7,078 nt of DNA from Bacillota bacterium (lineage in GTDB: Bacteria > Bacillota > Clostridia > Lachnospirales > CAG-274): NCBI GenBank assembly GCA_017627115.1, contig JAGAHK010000337.1, forward strand, positions 1 through 7,078. Reading direction: 5' to 3'. Under the pieces are notes generated by a model. It saw only the letters and a list, made by a program, of their open reading frames with translations. It made no database searches and had not been told where the DNA came from. The stretch's first letter is position 1; each line of letters starts with the position of its first letter. The position numbers and the translations under genes were made by a program. Shown piece by piece: positions 1 through 5,884 of the stretch.

Positions 1-26
1 CCCACTTCTAAAGCGGGGGACTTCCT
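1..26 (-). terminator. Edge-truncated hairpin: terminator of the pectate lyase gene or IS200/IS605-type end
   Basis: Read on the minus strand, seven bases after the pectate lyase stop codon comes GAAGT, then CCCCC-GCTT-TAG-AAGT-GGG, and then the window ends. CCCGCTT pairs with AAGTGGG through one G-T wobble around a TAG loop, and two more C's are ready to pair with G's outside the window. A U-run cannot be checked because it would lie beyond position 1. The position suits a Rho-independent terminator. The sequence also resembles the subterminal hairpins I remember from IS200/IS605 (tnpB-type) elements in Firmicutes, so an insertion-sequence end abutting the gene is a real alternative. The hairpin is seen directly; both roles are inferred. 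Confidence 0.55.
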
Positions 27-32
27 TAAATT

Positions 33-2441
33 CTATTTCTCTACATCCATCACAAATTTACTGTTAAGAACTTTTTGCATTATCACGACCGAATCGTTTG
101 CATCTATCTTGCCGCTCTTGTCTACATCACAGCGTTTTTCAAAATCCGCATCGGTTTTGATAGCATTTTTATTGAGTGTATACTGCAAGACTATAGTTGC
201 ATCGGCAGCTTCAAGCTTATTGTTAAGGTCTGCATCGCCGTATAAATACGTACCCGTTTCCCCTGCGTTCTTAACGCCTATATAGAAGAGTTTTGCCTCA
301 CCGCCGCCCTTGTTGGTTACAGTATAAGTGCCGGCTTCGATCGCTATGGAGCCGACAGCTGCCGTACCGTTTGAACCCGAAGCTATCTCACCGACAGTTT
401 TGCCCGTGCTGTCGGAAACAACAAGTTTTCTGGGTGAAGTCGAGCCGGAGGTGGAAACTATGGTAAGCGTGCCTGCCTTATCCGCCGTAAAGGTTATAGT
501 GCCGTTATTAACAAGTGCGCCCACACCGTTGAAAGTATAGGTCTTTCCGTTTACATTGACACTGCCCTCCGCGCCGCTTGAATTCATAGCCGCACTTGCG
601 GTAAAGTATGTGCCGTTTCCGTTTGCGCCGCCGAAAGAAGTGCCTGTTGCACCGCTTGTGGGGAAGTCGTAGTAATAGTCGCCGTCAAGGCTTGGATCCG
701 TGTTTGCGGTTTTGTTGGTCGTGGTCTCAACGGGTTTTTCCGTCACAGTCTCTTTGCCCGTTTCGGTAGTAACTTCCGTACCCTTTTCGGTCGTTGCTTC
801 GGTATTTGCTTGAGTAGTTGCCTGTGTAGCAGGCTGTACGGGTGTTTCCGCACCGCCGTCGCCCGTGCTGACAGCACTGCCGTTTACAGCGTTTGTAAGA
901 GTAAGACCCGTATCCTTTTCGGTACCCGAAAATGTCTTTACGGTATATACACAATCCTGTGCACTCTCAACAAAATAAGCGTTTTTATAGAAGTTTGAAG
1001 AGGTGTCGAAGTTGTCGTATGTCCAGCCGCCGAGAGTACAGGTGTAGTCCGAAGCCGTAAGCTTATAGTCCTTTGAAGGAGCCTCAAAGCGGTCTTTCGT
1101 CTCCATTGTGGAAAGGCTGTAATCGTCATAGTAGTTGCCGAAAGCCTTTATAACACCGCCGTCGTTTGCACTCAGTGCCGAACAGTTTTTATCGGATGTG
1201 AGCATGGGGCGGAAGGTATTTTCAAAGTAGTTGCTTTCCGCAAAAATACTGCAATTGCAGGTAGCGCCGATACCATAGCCTATAAGATCGCCCGGCTGTG
1301 CGGATTCGTTCCAGCTTTCATCATAATGCACACTTACCGCACGTCCCACATCTTTGTAATAATTGTTGTAGATATGCACATCATGCCAACGTACACGAGG
1401 AAGTCTTTGCTCTGCGCCGTCAAAGAAGTTATGGTGATAGGTGAAATGACCTACATCTTCGCGGCTGTTTTTGCTTGAACCGAGAAGAATACTCTTTGCG
1501 GTGCCCTTAAAGTGGTTGTAGCTGACTGTGACAAAATCACTTCTCTTTGCATCGCAGGAGCCGTCACCGTTGTTTTTATCGTGTTCTGTAGGTTTCCAAT
1601 CCTGATGACCCACGGTAAAGGTATTGTCATGCACCCATACGTGTTTTGCATTCTGCATACCTACGGCATCTTCATAGTTCCAGCTGAAAGTAATGTTTCT
1701 TATTTCAAGGTCTTCTATACCCGAAATATTGAAGCCCCAGCCGTAAATGCAGGCATCTGTGCCCACACCCTCGATAGTAAGACCCGCCGAGCCTTTTACA
1801 TCTATCATCTGACTGCTCAGACCGCTGAGACCCGAAGCATTGACCTGTCCGATTATACGTATAACAAGCGGTTTATTCTGCTTTGCATACTGTTCGAGTA
1901 TTTTTTTGAGACCCGTGTATTTGCTGTAATGCGTAAGGCTGTTTTTATTGTCCTCATTGATGTAGATAACGTCCGCATCTGTCGGAAGAGTACCGTCAAG
2001 ATTATATGCGCCGGGGTTGTTGCTTGCATTGAAGTGAGCGTAGCCCGAACGGTCATAACTTGTCGGTGTACCCTCAAAAACAAAAGCGCCGCTTTCGTTC
2101 TCCTTGCCGTCCGAAACGGGAACTATCTTGACAGTGTATTTATAACCGCCTTTAAGACCCATAACTTCGGCGCGGTAGCCGCCGTTTCCGTCATTCCTGA
2201 CAAGCGCATCGTCTATTTTTATATAGTTTGCCGCGCCCTCTGCCTTGTAGTAAACATTGTAACTTCCGCCGCCCTTCCACTCGGCAAAAAGCGCTTCACA
2301 TTCGCTGCCTGTCCGTAACTCGGGCAGCGCACCGAAAACAGGCTGTTCTTCAACAGCCGAAACAGGTGCAATATTGACCGCACCCATTATCAATGCCGCC
2401 GAAAGAAGTGCGGCAGCACCCCTTGAAAATAGCTTTTTCAT
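33..2441 (-). CDS. Secreted dockerin-bearing pectate lyase, polysaccharide lyase family 1
   Basis: An 802-residue modular enzyme predicted to cleave polygalacturonate (pectin) by beta-elimination outside the cell. Residues 1-29 are a signal peptide (KK near the start, hydrophobic core, VSA before the cut). Residues 33-125 look like a fibronectin III-type domain. Residues 130-495 are a parallel beta-helix lyase with PL1 hallmarks: DGSCDAKR at 293-300 (acidic, Ca-binding region), RLPRVR at 346-351 (basic catalytic region) and VHIYNNYY just after. A Thr/Glu-rich linker covers about 533-582. Residues 586-724 form a Gly/Ser/Thr-rich beta domain, possibly carbohydrate-binding. Residues 732-797 are a type I dockerin with two Ca loops: D736, D738, N740, D747, and D772, D774, S776, D783. 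The dockerin implies attachment to a scaffoldin, none of which is encoded here. The start is supported by AGGAG eight bases upstream. PL1 and dockerin are confident; the substrate is inferred from family. Confidence 0.93.
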   Translation of the reverse strand: MKKLFSRGAAALLSAALIMGAVNIAPVSAVEEQPVFGALPELRTGSECEALFAEWKGGGSYNVYYKAEGAANYIKIDDALVRNDGNGGYRAEVMGLKGGYKYTVKIVPVSDGKENESGAFVFEGTPTSYDRSGYAHFNASNNPGAYNLDGTLPTDADVIYINEDNKNSLTHYSKYTGLKKILEQYAKQNKPLVIRIIGQVNASGLSGLSSQMIDVKGSAGLTIEGVGTDACIYGWGFNISGIEDLEIRNITFSWNYEDAVGMQNAKHVWVHDNTFTVGHQDWKPTEHDKNNGDGSCDAKRSDFVTVSYNHFKGTAKSILLGSSKNSREDVGHFTYHHNFFDGAEQRLPRVRWHDVHIYNNYYKDVGRAVSVHYDESWNESAQPGDLIGYGIGATCNCSIFAESNYFENTFRPMLTSDKNCSALSANDGGVIKAFGNYYDDYSLSTMETKDRFEAPSKDYKLTASDYTCTLGGWTYDNFDTSSNFYKNAYFVESAQDCVYTVKTFSGTEKDTGLTLTNAVNGSAVSTGDGGAETPVQPATQATTQANTEATTEKGTEVTTETGKETVTEKPVETTTNKTANTDPSLDGDYYYDFPTSGATGTSFGGANGNGTYFTASAAMNSSGAEGSVNVNGKTYTFNGVGALVNNGTITFTADKAGTLTIVSTSGSTSPRKLVVSDSTGKTVGEIASGSNGTAAVGSIAIEAGTYTVTNKGGGEAKLFYIGVKNAGETGTYLYGDADLNNKLEAADATIVLQYTLNKNAIKTDADFEKRCDVDKSGKIDANDSVVIMQKVLNSKFVMDVEK

Positions 2442-2481
2442 TATCTTTTCTCCTTTTTGCTCTAAAACATATCGTTTGTAT

Positions 2482-2503
2482 ACCGTCGATCATGACCGAC
2501 AGT
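2482..2503. promoter_or_regulatory. Operator-like imperfect palindrome at the pectate lyase transcription start
   Basis: Nine of eleven base pairs are symmetric around a central TCATGA. The outer arms are GTCG and CGAC, with a further AC...GT pair outside. The element starts four bases downstream of the predicted -10 and covers the predicted +1 on the minus strand. This is a typical place for a repressor site. In RNA the same bases could form a hairpin at the 5' end of the message. The symmetry is seen directly; the function is inferred and no regulator is encoded nearby. Confidence 0.45.
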
Positions 2504-2506
2504 GAT

Positions 2507-2535
2507 ATAATAGCACAATAAATTTGTATTTGCAA
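2507..2535 (-). promoter_or_regulatory. Sigma-A type promoter of the pectate lyase gene
   Basis: On the minus strand TTGCAA (2530-2535) and TATTAT (2507-2512) are separated by exactly 17 bases. TGC immediately precedes the -10, giving an extended -10. The predicted start is near 2500, leaving a leader of about 60 bases that ends with the ribosome binding site AGGAG, eight bases before ATG at 2441. This makes the pectate lyase a transcription unit separate from the upstream tldD-pmbA pair, although read-through cannot be excluded. Confidence 0.65.
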
Positions 2536-2570
2536 CAGTTGTTTACTTGTTTTCTTAACAAAAAACTGTT
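2534..2570. repeat. Inverted repeat in the pmbA-pectate lyase gap
   Basis: AACAGTT (2534-2540) is the exact reverse complement of AACTGTT (2564-2570), and a nested TTGTT/AACAA pair lies at 2547-2551 and 2557-2561. It sits directly after the pmbA stop codon and touches the -35 of the next gene. On the plus strand the outer arm runs into a T-tract, so it would best stop plus-strand transcription. On the minus strand no U-run follows, so it is a poor terminator for pmbA. The stem is AT-rich and weak. Confidence 0.3.
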
Positions 2571-2573
2571 TTT

Positions 2574-3920
2574 TTATTTGCCTGCAATGCTTATTTTTTC
2601 AAAAAGCACGGATGGTGCACCCACTCCGCCCGAATTGAACTTCATATCATTGCCTATGCTTTTTACCTTATTAATAATGGTATAGAAATTGTCGGCAACG
2701 GTTATCTGCTCAACGGGTCCTGTTATTTTTCCGTCCTTTACCTCAAAGCCGGATGCAAGAAGCGAAAAATCGCCCGAGATACTGTTTGCGCCTGCGTGCA
2801 GACCGCTCAATTCGGTTATGAGAAGACCGTTTTTAAGCTCTGAAAGCAATTCGTTTTTTGTCTTATCACCCGATCTTATATATATATTTGTTGCGGAAAT
2901 ACCCACAGTACTTTTAAAACTCTGTTTGAAGCCGTTGCCCGTGGGTTCTTCGCCCGCAGCAGCCGCAGATTTAAGATTATGCAAAAACATTTTGAGCACA
3001 CCGTTTTCAATAAGCACGTTTTTGCGTGTCGGCACACCCTCGCTGTCAAAGGCACAGGTCGCCATTCCGCCCTCCATATGCGGATCGTCAACCAGAGTCA
3101 GCCTTTCATCGGCTATTTTCTCACCTATCCTGTCTTTAAGCATGGAAAAACCCTTTTGCACGTTTTCCCCATAAAAATTGCCGATAAAACAATCGAGCAG
3201 ATCACCGAGAGCCTCGTTTTGTATGATTATATCGTATTCTCCCGTTTTCACGCTGTCCGCACCGAGCATGGCAAGCGTTTTTTCAGCCGCTTTTCTGCCT
3301 ATATCCGCAGGGTCGATATCTTTTTTATGCATATAAAAACCAAACTCGCCGTTTTCCTTTGTTTCGCCGTTTTCCTCGGCTACGCAGTCGGCATAGGCAA
3401 TAACGTAATTGCTTCTTTCATTCAGGTCAAGACCTGCGGTATTGCCAAGCGAGATATAAGCCTCACCTGCCGAAAGTGTAGCCGCAAGCACTTTCGTAAC
3501 ACGGCTGTCGGCATTGAGAGCTGCCTTTTCAAGTGTTTTTGCATACTCAGCAAGTTCTTCCGCAGTAATATCTGAAATATCGGCATCATAGGTATTGATT
3601 TTTGCATATTCACCGCCGCCGCTGTAGATAAATTCCTTATCGTCATTTTCAATGAGCATGGCATTCTGCTTTGCACCCTCAATCACTGTGTCTATAATAT
3701 CCTCATTGATATCTTCGCTGTAGTAATTGCCCATTTTGCCGTTGTAAAGACCGCGGAAAGAAAAACCGCCCGTACTGCTTGTCTGGTTTTTCTCGACCTT
3801 GCCTTCATATATATTTATCTTTTTTGACGAACTGCTTTGATAAAAGAACTCCGCACTCTCAAAACCCGATGCTTTAGCCTTTTCAAGCAGTTTGTTCTTG
3901 AAATTTTCTATATACTGCAT
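2574..3920 (-). CDS. pmbA: TldE/PmbA, non-catalytic partner subunit of the TldD/TldE metalloprotease
   Basis: A 448-residue PmbA/TldE-family protein, near the usual length for the family. It has the family layout: an N-terminal alpha/beta domain with the segment around residues 30-60 (SSSKKINIYEGKVEKN), and a C-terminal beta-rich domain with RKNVLIENGVLKMFLHN (about 299-315) and a Gly-rich SGLHAGANSISGDFSLLASGF stretch. No HExxxH zinc motif is present, as expected for TldE, whose partner TldD carries the active site. In characterised systems the heterodimer degrades unfolded peptides and removes leader peptides from some ribosomally made peptides such as microcin B17; the substrate here is unknown. 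The ATG at 3920 lies one base after the tldD stop and has GGGAGG eight bases upstream inside the end of tldD, so translation is probably coupled. The protein has no signal peptide and should be cytoplasmic. Confidence 0.92.
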   Translation of the reverse strand: MQYIENFKNKLLEKAKASGFESAEFFYQSSSSKKINIYEGKVEKNQTSSTGGFSFRGLYNGKMGNYYSEDINEDIIDTVIEGAKQNAMLIENDDKEFIYSGGGEYAKINTYDADISDITAEELAEYAKTLEKAALNADSRVTKVLAATLSAGEAYISLGNTAGLDLNERSNYVIAYADCVAEENGETKENGEFGFYMHKKDIDPADIGRKAAEKTLAMLGADSVKTGEYDIIIQNEALGDLLDCFIGNFYGENVQKGFSMLKDRIGEKIADERLTLVDDPHMEGGMATCAFDSEGVPTRKNVLIENGVLKMFLHNLKSAAAAGEEPTGNGFKQSFKSTVGISATNIYIRSGDKTKNELLSELKNGLLITELSGLHAGANSISGDFSLLASGFEVKDGKITGPVEQITVADNFYTIINKVKSIGNDMKFNSGGVGAPSVLFEKISIAGK

Positions 3921-3921
3921 A

Positions 3922-5298
3922 TCATCTGCCTCCCACCGTTATCTTTTTCACCCTTAACATAGGCTGACCGACACATACGGGTATGCTGCCGCTCGATGCG
4001 CCGCACATACCCTCCGAAAGTTTCAGGTTGCTGCCGACCATATCTATATCCAAAAGCACTTCCGCGCCTTTGCCTATAAGCGTTGCACCCCTCACAGGCT
4101 CGCATATCTTACCGTTTCGCACTATATATGCTTCGTTTACGGCAAAGTTGAACTCACCCGTTGACGGATTGACCGAGCCGCCGCCCATATATTTGGCATA
4201 AAGACCGTATTCGGTAGCCGCTATAATGTCTTCGGGCGTACTGCTGCCCGAATCTATATAAGTGTTCGTCATTCTCGATGTGGGAACAAAACGGTAGGAC
4301 TGTCGTCTTGATGATCCCGTGGCAGGCATATCCATACGCATACCGTTGTATCTGTCCACCATATAGCCCTTTAAAATGCCGTTTTCGATAAGCACGTTTT
4401 TCCTGCCGAACTCGCCCTCGTCGTCAATATATATACTGCCCCATTGGTTCACTATCGTGCCGTCATCTATGGCGGTGATAAGCGGAGATGCTATCTGCTG
4501 CCCTATTTTGCCCGCAAATACCGAAGCGTTTTTGCTGACGGAAGAAGCTTCCAGCCCGTGACCGCACGCCTCGTGGAAGATAACGCCGCCGAAGCCGTTA
4601 TCGAGGATAACGGGCATAACACCGCTCGGGCAGTTATCGGCTTTGAGCATGGTAACGGCACTGCGCGCCGCCTCCGAACCAATGGCTTCAAGATCGAGTG
4701 TATCTATAAATTCCGCACCCTTTAACGCACCGGGACCAAAATAACCCGTCTGTTTTTCGGTATCGCTGCTTGCGACCGCATTGACGGAAACACGGCAGCG
4801 TGTTCTGCTGTCCGTTCTGCACAGACCCTCGGTATTTGCGATAAACACGGTCTGTTCACTGTCAAGATAACCTACGGAAGTCTGCGTTATGAGCGCCGAA
4901 TATTTTTGTGCTGCCTCACCCGCCGTTTTCAGTTTTTGCACTATTGCCCTTTTGTCTGCGGCAGAAGGCTGCAAAAGCACCTTATGCGGAGTATCGCATT
5001 TATCGGCATTGATTATGCGTACTGCTTTTTTACTGCCCTCAAAGCCCGTCAGAGCATCTTTTGCGGTCTTTAAAAGATTGTCGCGCGAAAGGTCGTTGGT
5101 ATATACATACACCACTCTGCCGTCCTTGAACAGGCGCAGACCCATACCGTGGTCAATCCCCCCCGAAGCGCGGTCAGTCTTGCCGTTTATAATGCTGACG
5201 CTGCTTTTTTTGTTGTGCTCGGCAAAAATTTCCGCAAAATCCGCACCCTTATCGGCGCAGAGAGTGAGAATATCGTTTGCAAGGTTTATATCAAACAT
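3922..5298 (-). CDS. tldD: TldD, zinc metalloprotease catalytic subunit of TldD/TldE
   Basis: A 458-residue TldD-family peptidase. The zinc motif HEACGH (HExxxH) is at residues 242-247, followed by GLEASSVSKNASVF as in the family. A conserved Cys near the C-terminus (residue 432, in EGMCGASSGSIPV) matches the region of the third zinc ligand in TldD proteins. The C-terminal end PMLRVKKITVGGR is also typical. An upstream in-frame ATG at 5313 would add five residues (MGGKT), but that ATG overlaps the GGAGG at 5306-5310, which is spaced seven bases from the ATG at 5298; I therefore choose 5298. It is the first gene of a two-gene operon with pmbA, one base apart, in accordance with the obligate heterodimer known for the family. 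The protein is cytoplasmic with no signal peptide. No precursor peptide or toxin gene that could be its substrate is visible here. Confidence 0.94.
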   Translation of the reverse strand: MFDINLANDILTLCADKGADFAEIFAEHNKKSSVSIINGKTDRASGGIDHGMGLRLFKDGRVVYVYTNDLSRDNLLKTAKDALTGFEGSKKAVRIINADKCDTPHKVLLQPSAADKRAIVQKLKTAGEAAQKYSALITQTSVGYLDSEQTVFIANTEGLCRTDSRTRCRVSVNAVASSDTEKQTGYFGPGALKGAEFIDTLDLEAIGSEAARSAVTMLKADNCPSGVMPVILDNGFGGVIFHEACGHGLEASSVSKNASVFAGKIGQQIASPLITAIDDGTIVNQWGSIYIDDEGEFGRKNVLIENGILKGYMVDRYNGMRMDMPATGSSRRQSYRFVPTSRMTNTYIDSGSSTPEDIIAATEYGLYAKYMGGGSVNPSTGEFNFAVNEAYIVRNGKICEPVRGATLIGKGAEVLLDIDMVGSNLKLSEGMCGASSGSIPVCVGQPMLRVKKITVGGR

Positions 5299-5305
5299 GG
5301 TTTTT

Positions 5306-5310
5306 CCTCC
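5306..5310 (-). promoter_or_regulatory. Ribosome binding site that fixes the tldD start
   Basis: GGAGG on the minus strand, seven bases before ATG 5298. The alternative ATG at 5311-5313 immediately abuts this motif on its 5' side and has no comparable site of its own, so the longer reading frame is unlikely to be the one used. Confidence 0.75.
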
Positions 5311-5339
5311 CATTCTTTGTGTAAAATAAAAATTACCCT

Positions 5340-5368
5340 TATATAATCAAACCACAAAACAAGGATAA
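5340..5368 (-). promoter_or_regulatory. Weak candidate promoter of the tldD-pmbA operon
   Basis: On the minus strand TTATCC (5363-5368), 17 bases, then TATATA (5340-5345). Each box is a partial match only (about 3/6 and 4/6). An overlapping TATAAG at 5338-5343 is a better -10 but lacks a well-spaced -35. An activator or a different start further upstream is possible. Confidence 0.3.
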
Positions 5369-5448
5369 ATGCAAGTGGTTTTTATTGACTAACCACCAAA
5401 TATTTGTAAAACAAGTAAGTTTTTTGCACAATTGTATACCAAGTTGGT
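5350..5448. repeat. Cluster of AACCAC/GTGGTT words between tldD and the ferredoxin gene
   Basis: AACCAC occurs at 5350-5355 and 5391-5396 and its reverse complement GTGGTT at 5375-5380. A related odd-centred palindrome, ACCAA-G-TTGGT, is at 5438-5448. The first copy falls in the spacer of the candidate tldD promoter and the second just upstream of its -35. GTGGTT and the 5391 copy can pair across a 10-base loop. This arrangement resembles a set of regulator half-sites, but the words are short and the region is AT-rich. Confidence 0.35.
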
Positions 5449-5508
5449 TAAAGTTAACTAATTTAAACCCCTTTTTTCAAAAAAATTTATGGATTTTTTA
5501 AATAATAC

Positions 5509-5537
5509 TTGAATTTTTTTTTGTTATGTTGTATAAT
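5509..5537 (+). promoter_or_regulatory. Strong sigma-A type promoter of the ferredoxin gene
   Basis: TTGAAT (5509-5514), a 17-base spacer, and a perfect TATAAT (5532-5537). The 50 bases upstream are rich in A- and T-tracts, similar to an UP element. The predicted start is around 5544, giving a leader of about 50 bases. Such a promoter suits an abundant housekeeping redox carrier. Confidence 0.75.
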
Positions 5538-5556
5538 GACATTGTAAATAATTTAG

Positions 5557-5586
5557 GGGGCATCTTCCCCACAGTTTTTTAGGAGG
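5557..5586 (+). promoter_or_regulatory. Ferredoxin leader: GC hairpin, T-run and ribosome binding site
   Basis: GGGG (5557-5560) can pair with CCCC (5567-5570) around a six-base loop. After ACAG comes TTTTTT (5575-5580), then the ribosome binding site AGGAGG (5581-5586), eight bases from the ATG. The binding site is ideal. The hairpin is only four pairs and the T-run is displaced by four bases, so at most it is a leaky attenuator or an mRNA-stabilising stem. Confidence 0.5.
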
Positions 5587-5594
5587 TGCTTATT

Positions 5595-5765
5595 ATGGCA
5601 TATGTAATTAGTGATGATTGTATTTCTTGCGGCGCATGTGCAGGTGAATGTCCTGTTGGCTGTATTTCAGAAGGCGACGGCAAGTATGTTATCAATGCAG
5701 ATGATTGTGTTTCCTGCGGTTCTTGTGCAGGCGTTTGCCCCGTTGGCGCACCCAGCGAAGCTTAA
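5595..5765 (+). CDS. Clostridial-type 2[4Fe-4S] ferredoxin
   Basis: A 56-residue cytoplasmic electron carrier, the usual size for clostridial ferredoxin, absent from longer-ORF lists because of its length. Two CxxCxxCxxxCP motifs bind the clusters: C9, C12, C15, C19-P and C38, C41, C44, C48-P. In this family cluster I is held by the first three Cys of one motif and the last of the other. The halves CISCGACAGECPVG and CVSCGSCAGVCPVG show the known internal duplication. A ninth Cys at residue 23, where the classical protein usually has Ala (CPVNAIS), is unusual. Likely partners are pyruvate:ferredoxin oxidoreductase, hydrogenase or Rnf-type complexes, none encoded here. It is a single-gene unit with its own strong promoter and terminator, divergent from tldD. 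Identification is very secure; the partners are inferred from family knowledge. Confidence 0.96.
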   Translation: MAYVISDDCISCGACAGECPVGCISEGDGKYVINADDCVSCGSCAGVCPVGAPSEA

Positions 5766-5783
5766 TTTGCTAAATTGATTTTC

Positions 5784-5818
5784 AATAAAAAACGGCTTTT
5801 ACAGCCGTTTTTTTATTG
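5784..5818. terminator. Bidirectional Rho-independent terminator between ferredoxin and LysM-GH18 genes
   Basis: AAAAAACGGCT (5787-5797) pairs perfectly with AGCCGTTTTTT (5803-5813) around the loop TTTAC. The flanking CAAT/ATTG continues the symmetry with one bulged base. The stem is flanked by A's on one side and T's on the other, so each strand shows a stem followed by a U-run. It begins about 20 bases after the ferredoxin stop and lies about 65 bases past the stop of the convergent gene, so it can serve both. Confidence 0.88.
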
Positions 5819-5824
5819 CACGAA

Positions 5825-5845
5825 TGACGTTCTTTGACGTTTCTT
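5825..5845. repeat. Short tandem repeat in the convergent intergenic gap
   Basis: TGACGTTCTT (5825-5834) is followed directly by TGACGTTTCTT (5835-5845), two copies differing by one inserted T. It lies between the terminator and the stop codon of the LysM-GH18 gene. No function is evident. Confidence 0.4.
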
Positions 5846-5884
5846 AATGAAGTCACTTTTATTTACGAGTAAAACTCTTATCTT

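Noticed and set aside
727..954. Repetitive Thr/Glu codons in the pectate lyase linker as a DNA repeat or CRISPR-like array
   Set aside because: The repetition is irregular and explained by a Thr/Glu-rich protein linker; no regular spacer and repeat structure exists.
1512..2318. A 268-codon plus-strand open frame inside the pectate lyase gene
   Set aside because: It is antisense to a clear multidomain enzyme, begins without a ribosome binding site, and its translation shows no recognisable domain; its openness follows from codon bias on the other strand.
2689..3575. Plus-strand open frames of 161 and 198 codons across pmbA
   Set aside because: They overlap each other and a well-supported PmbA gene on the opposite strand, with no start signals or domain features.
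5299..5313. Five-residue N-terminal extension of TldD from ATG 5313
   Set aside because: The extension would translate through the GGAGG that is ideally spaced for ATG 5298.
4889..5329. A 146-codon plus-strand open frame across the 5' part of tldD
   Set aside because: It is antisense to conserved TldD sequence and has no motif of its own.
5476..5520. A- and T-tracts upstream of the ferredoxin promoter as an origin or DnaA region
   Set aside because: No DnaA-box-like 9-mers are visible; the tracts are better read as promoter-upstream AT-rich DNA.
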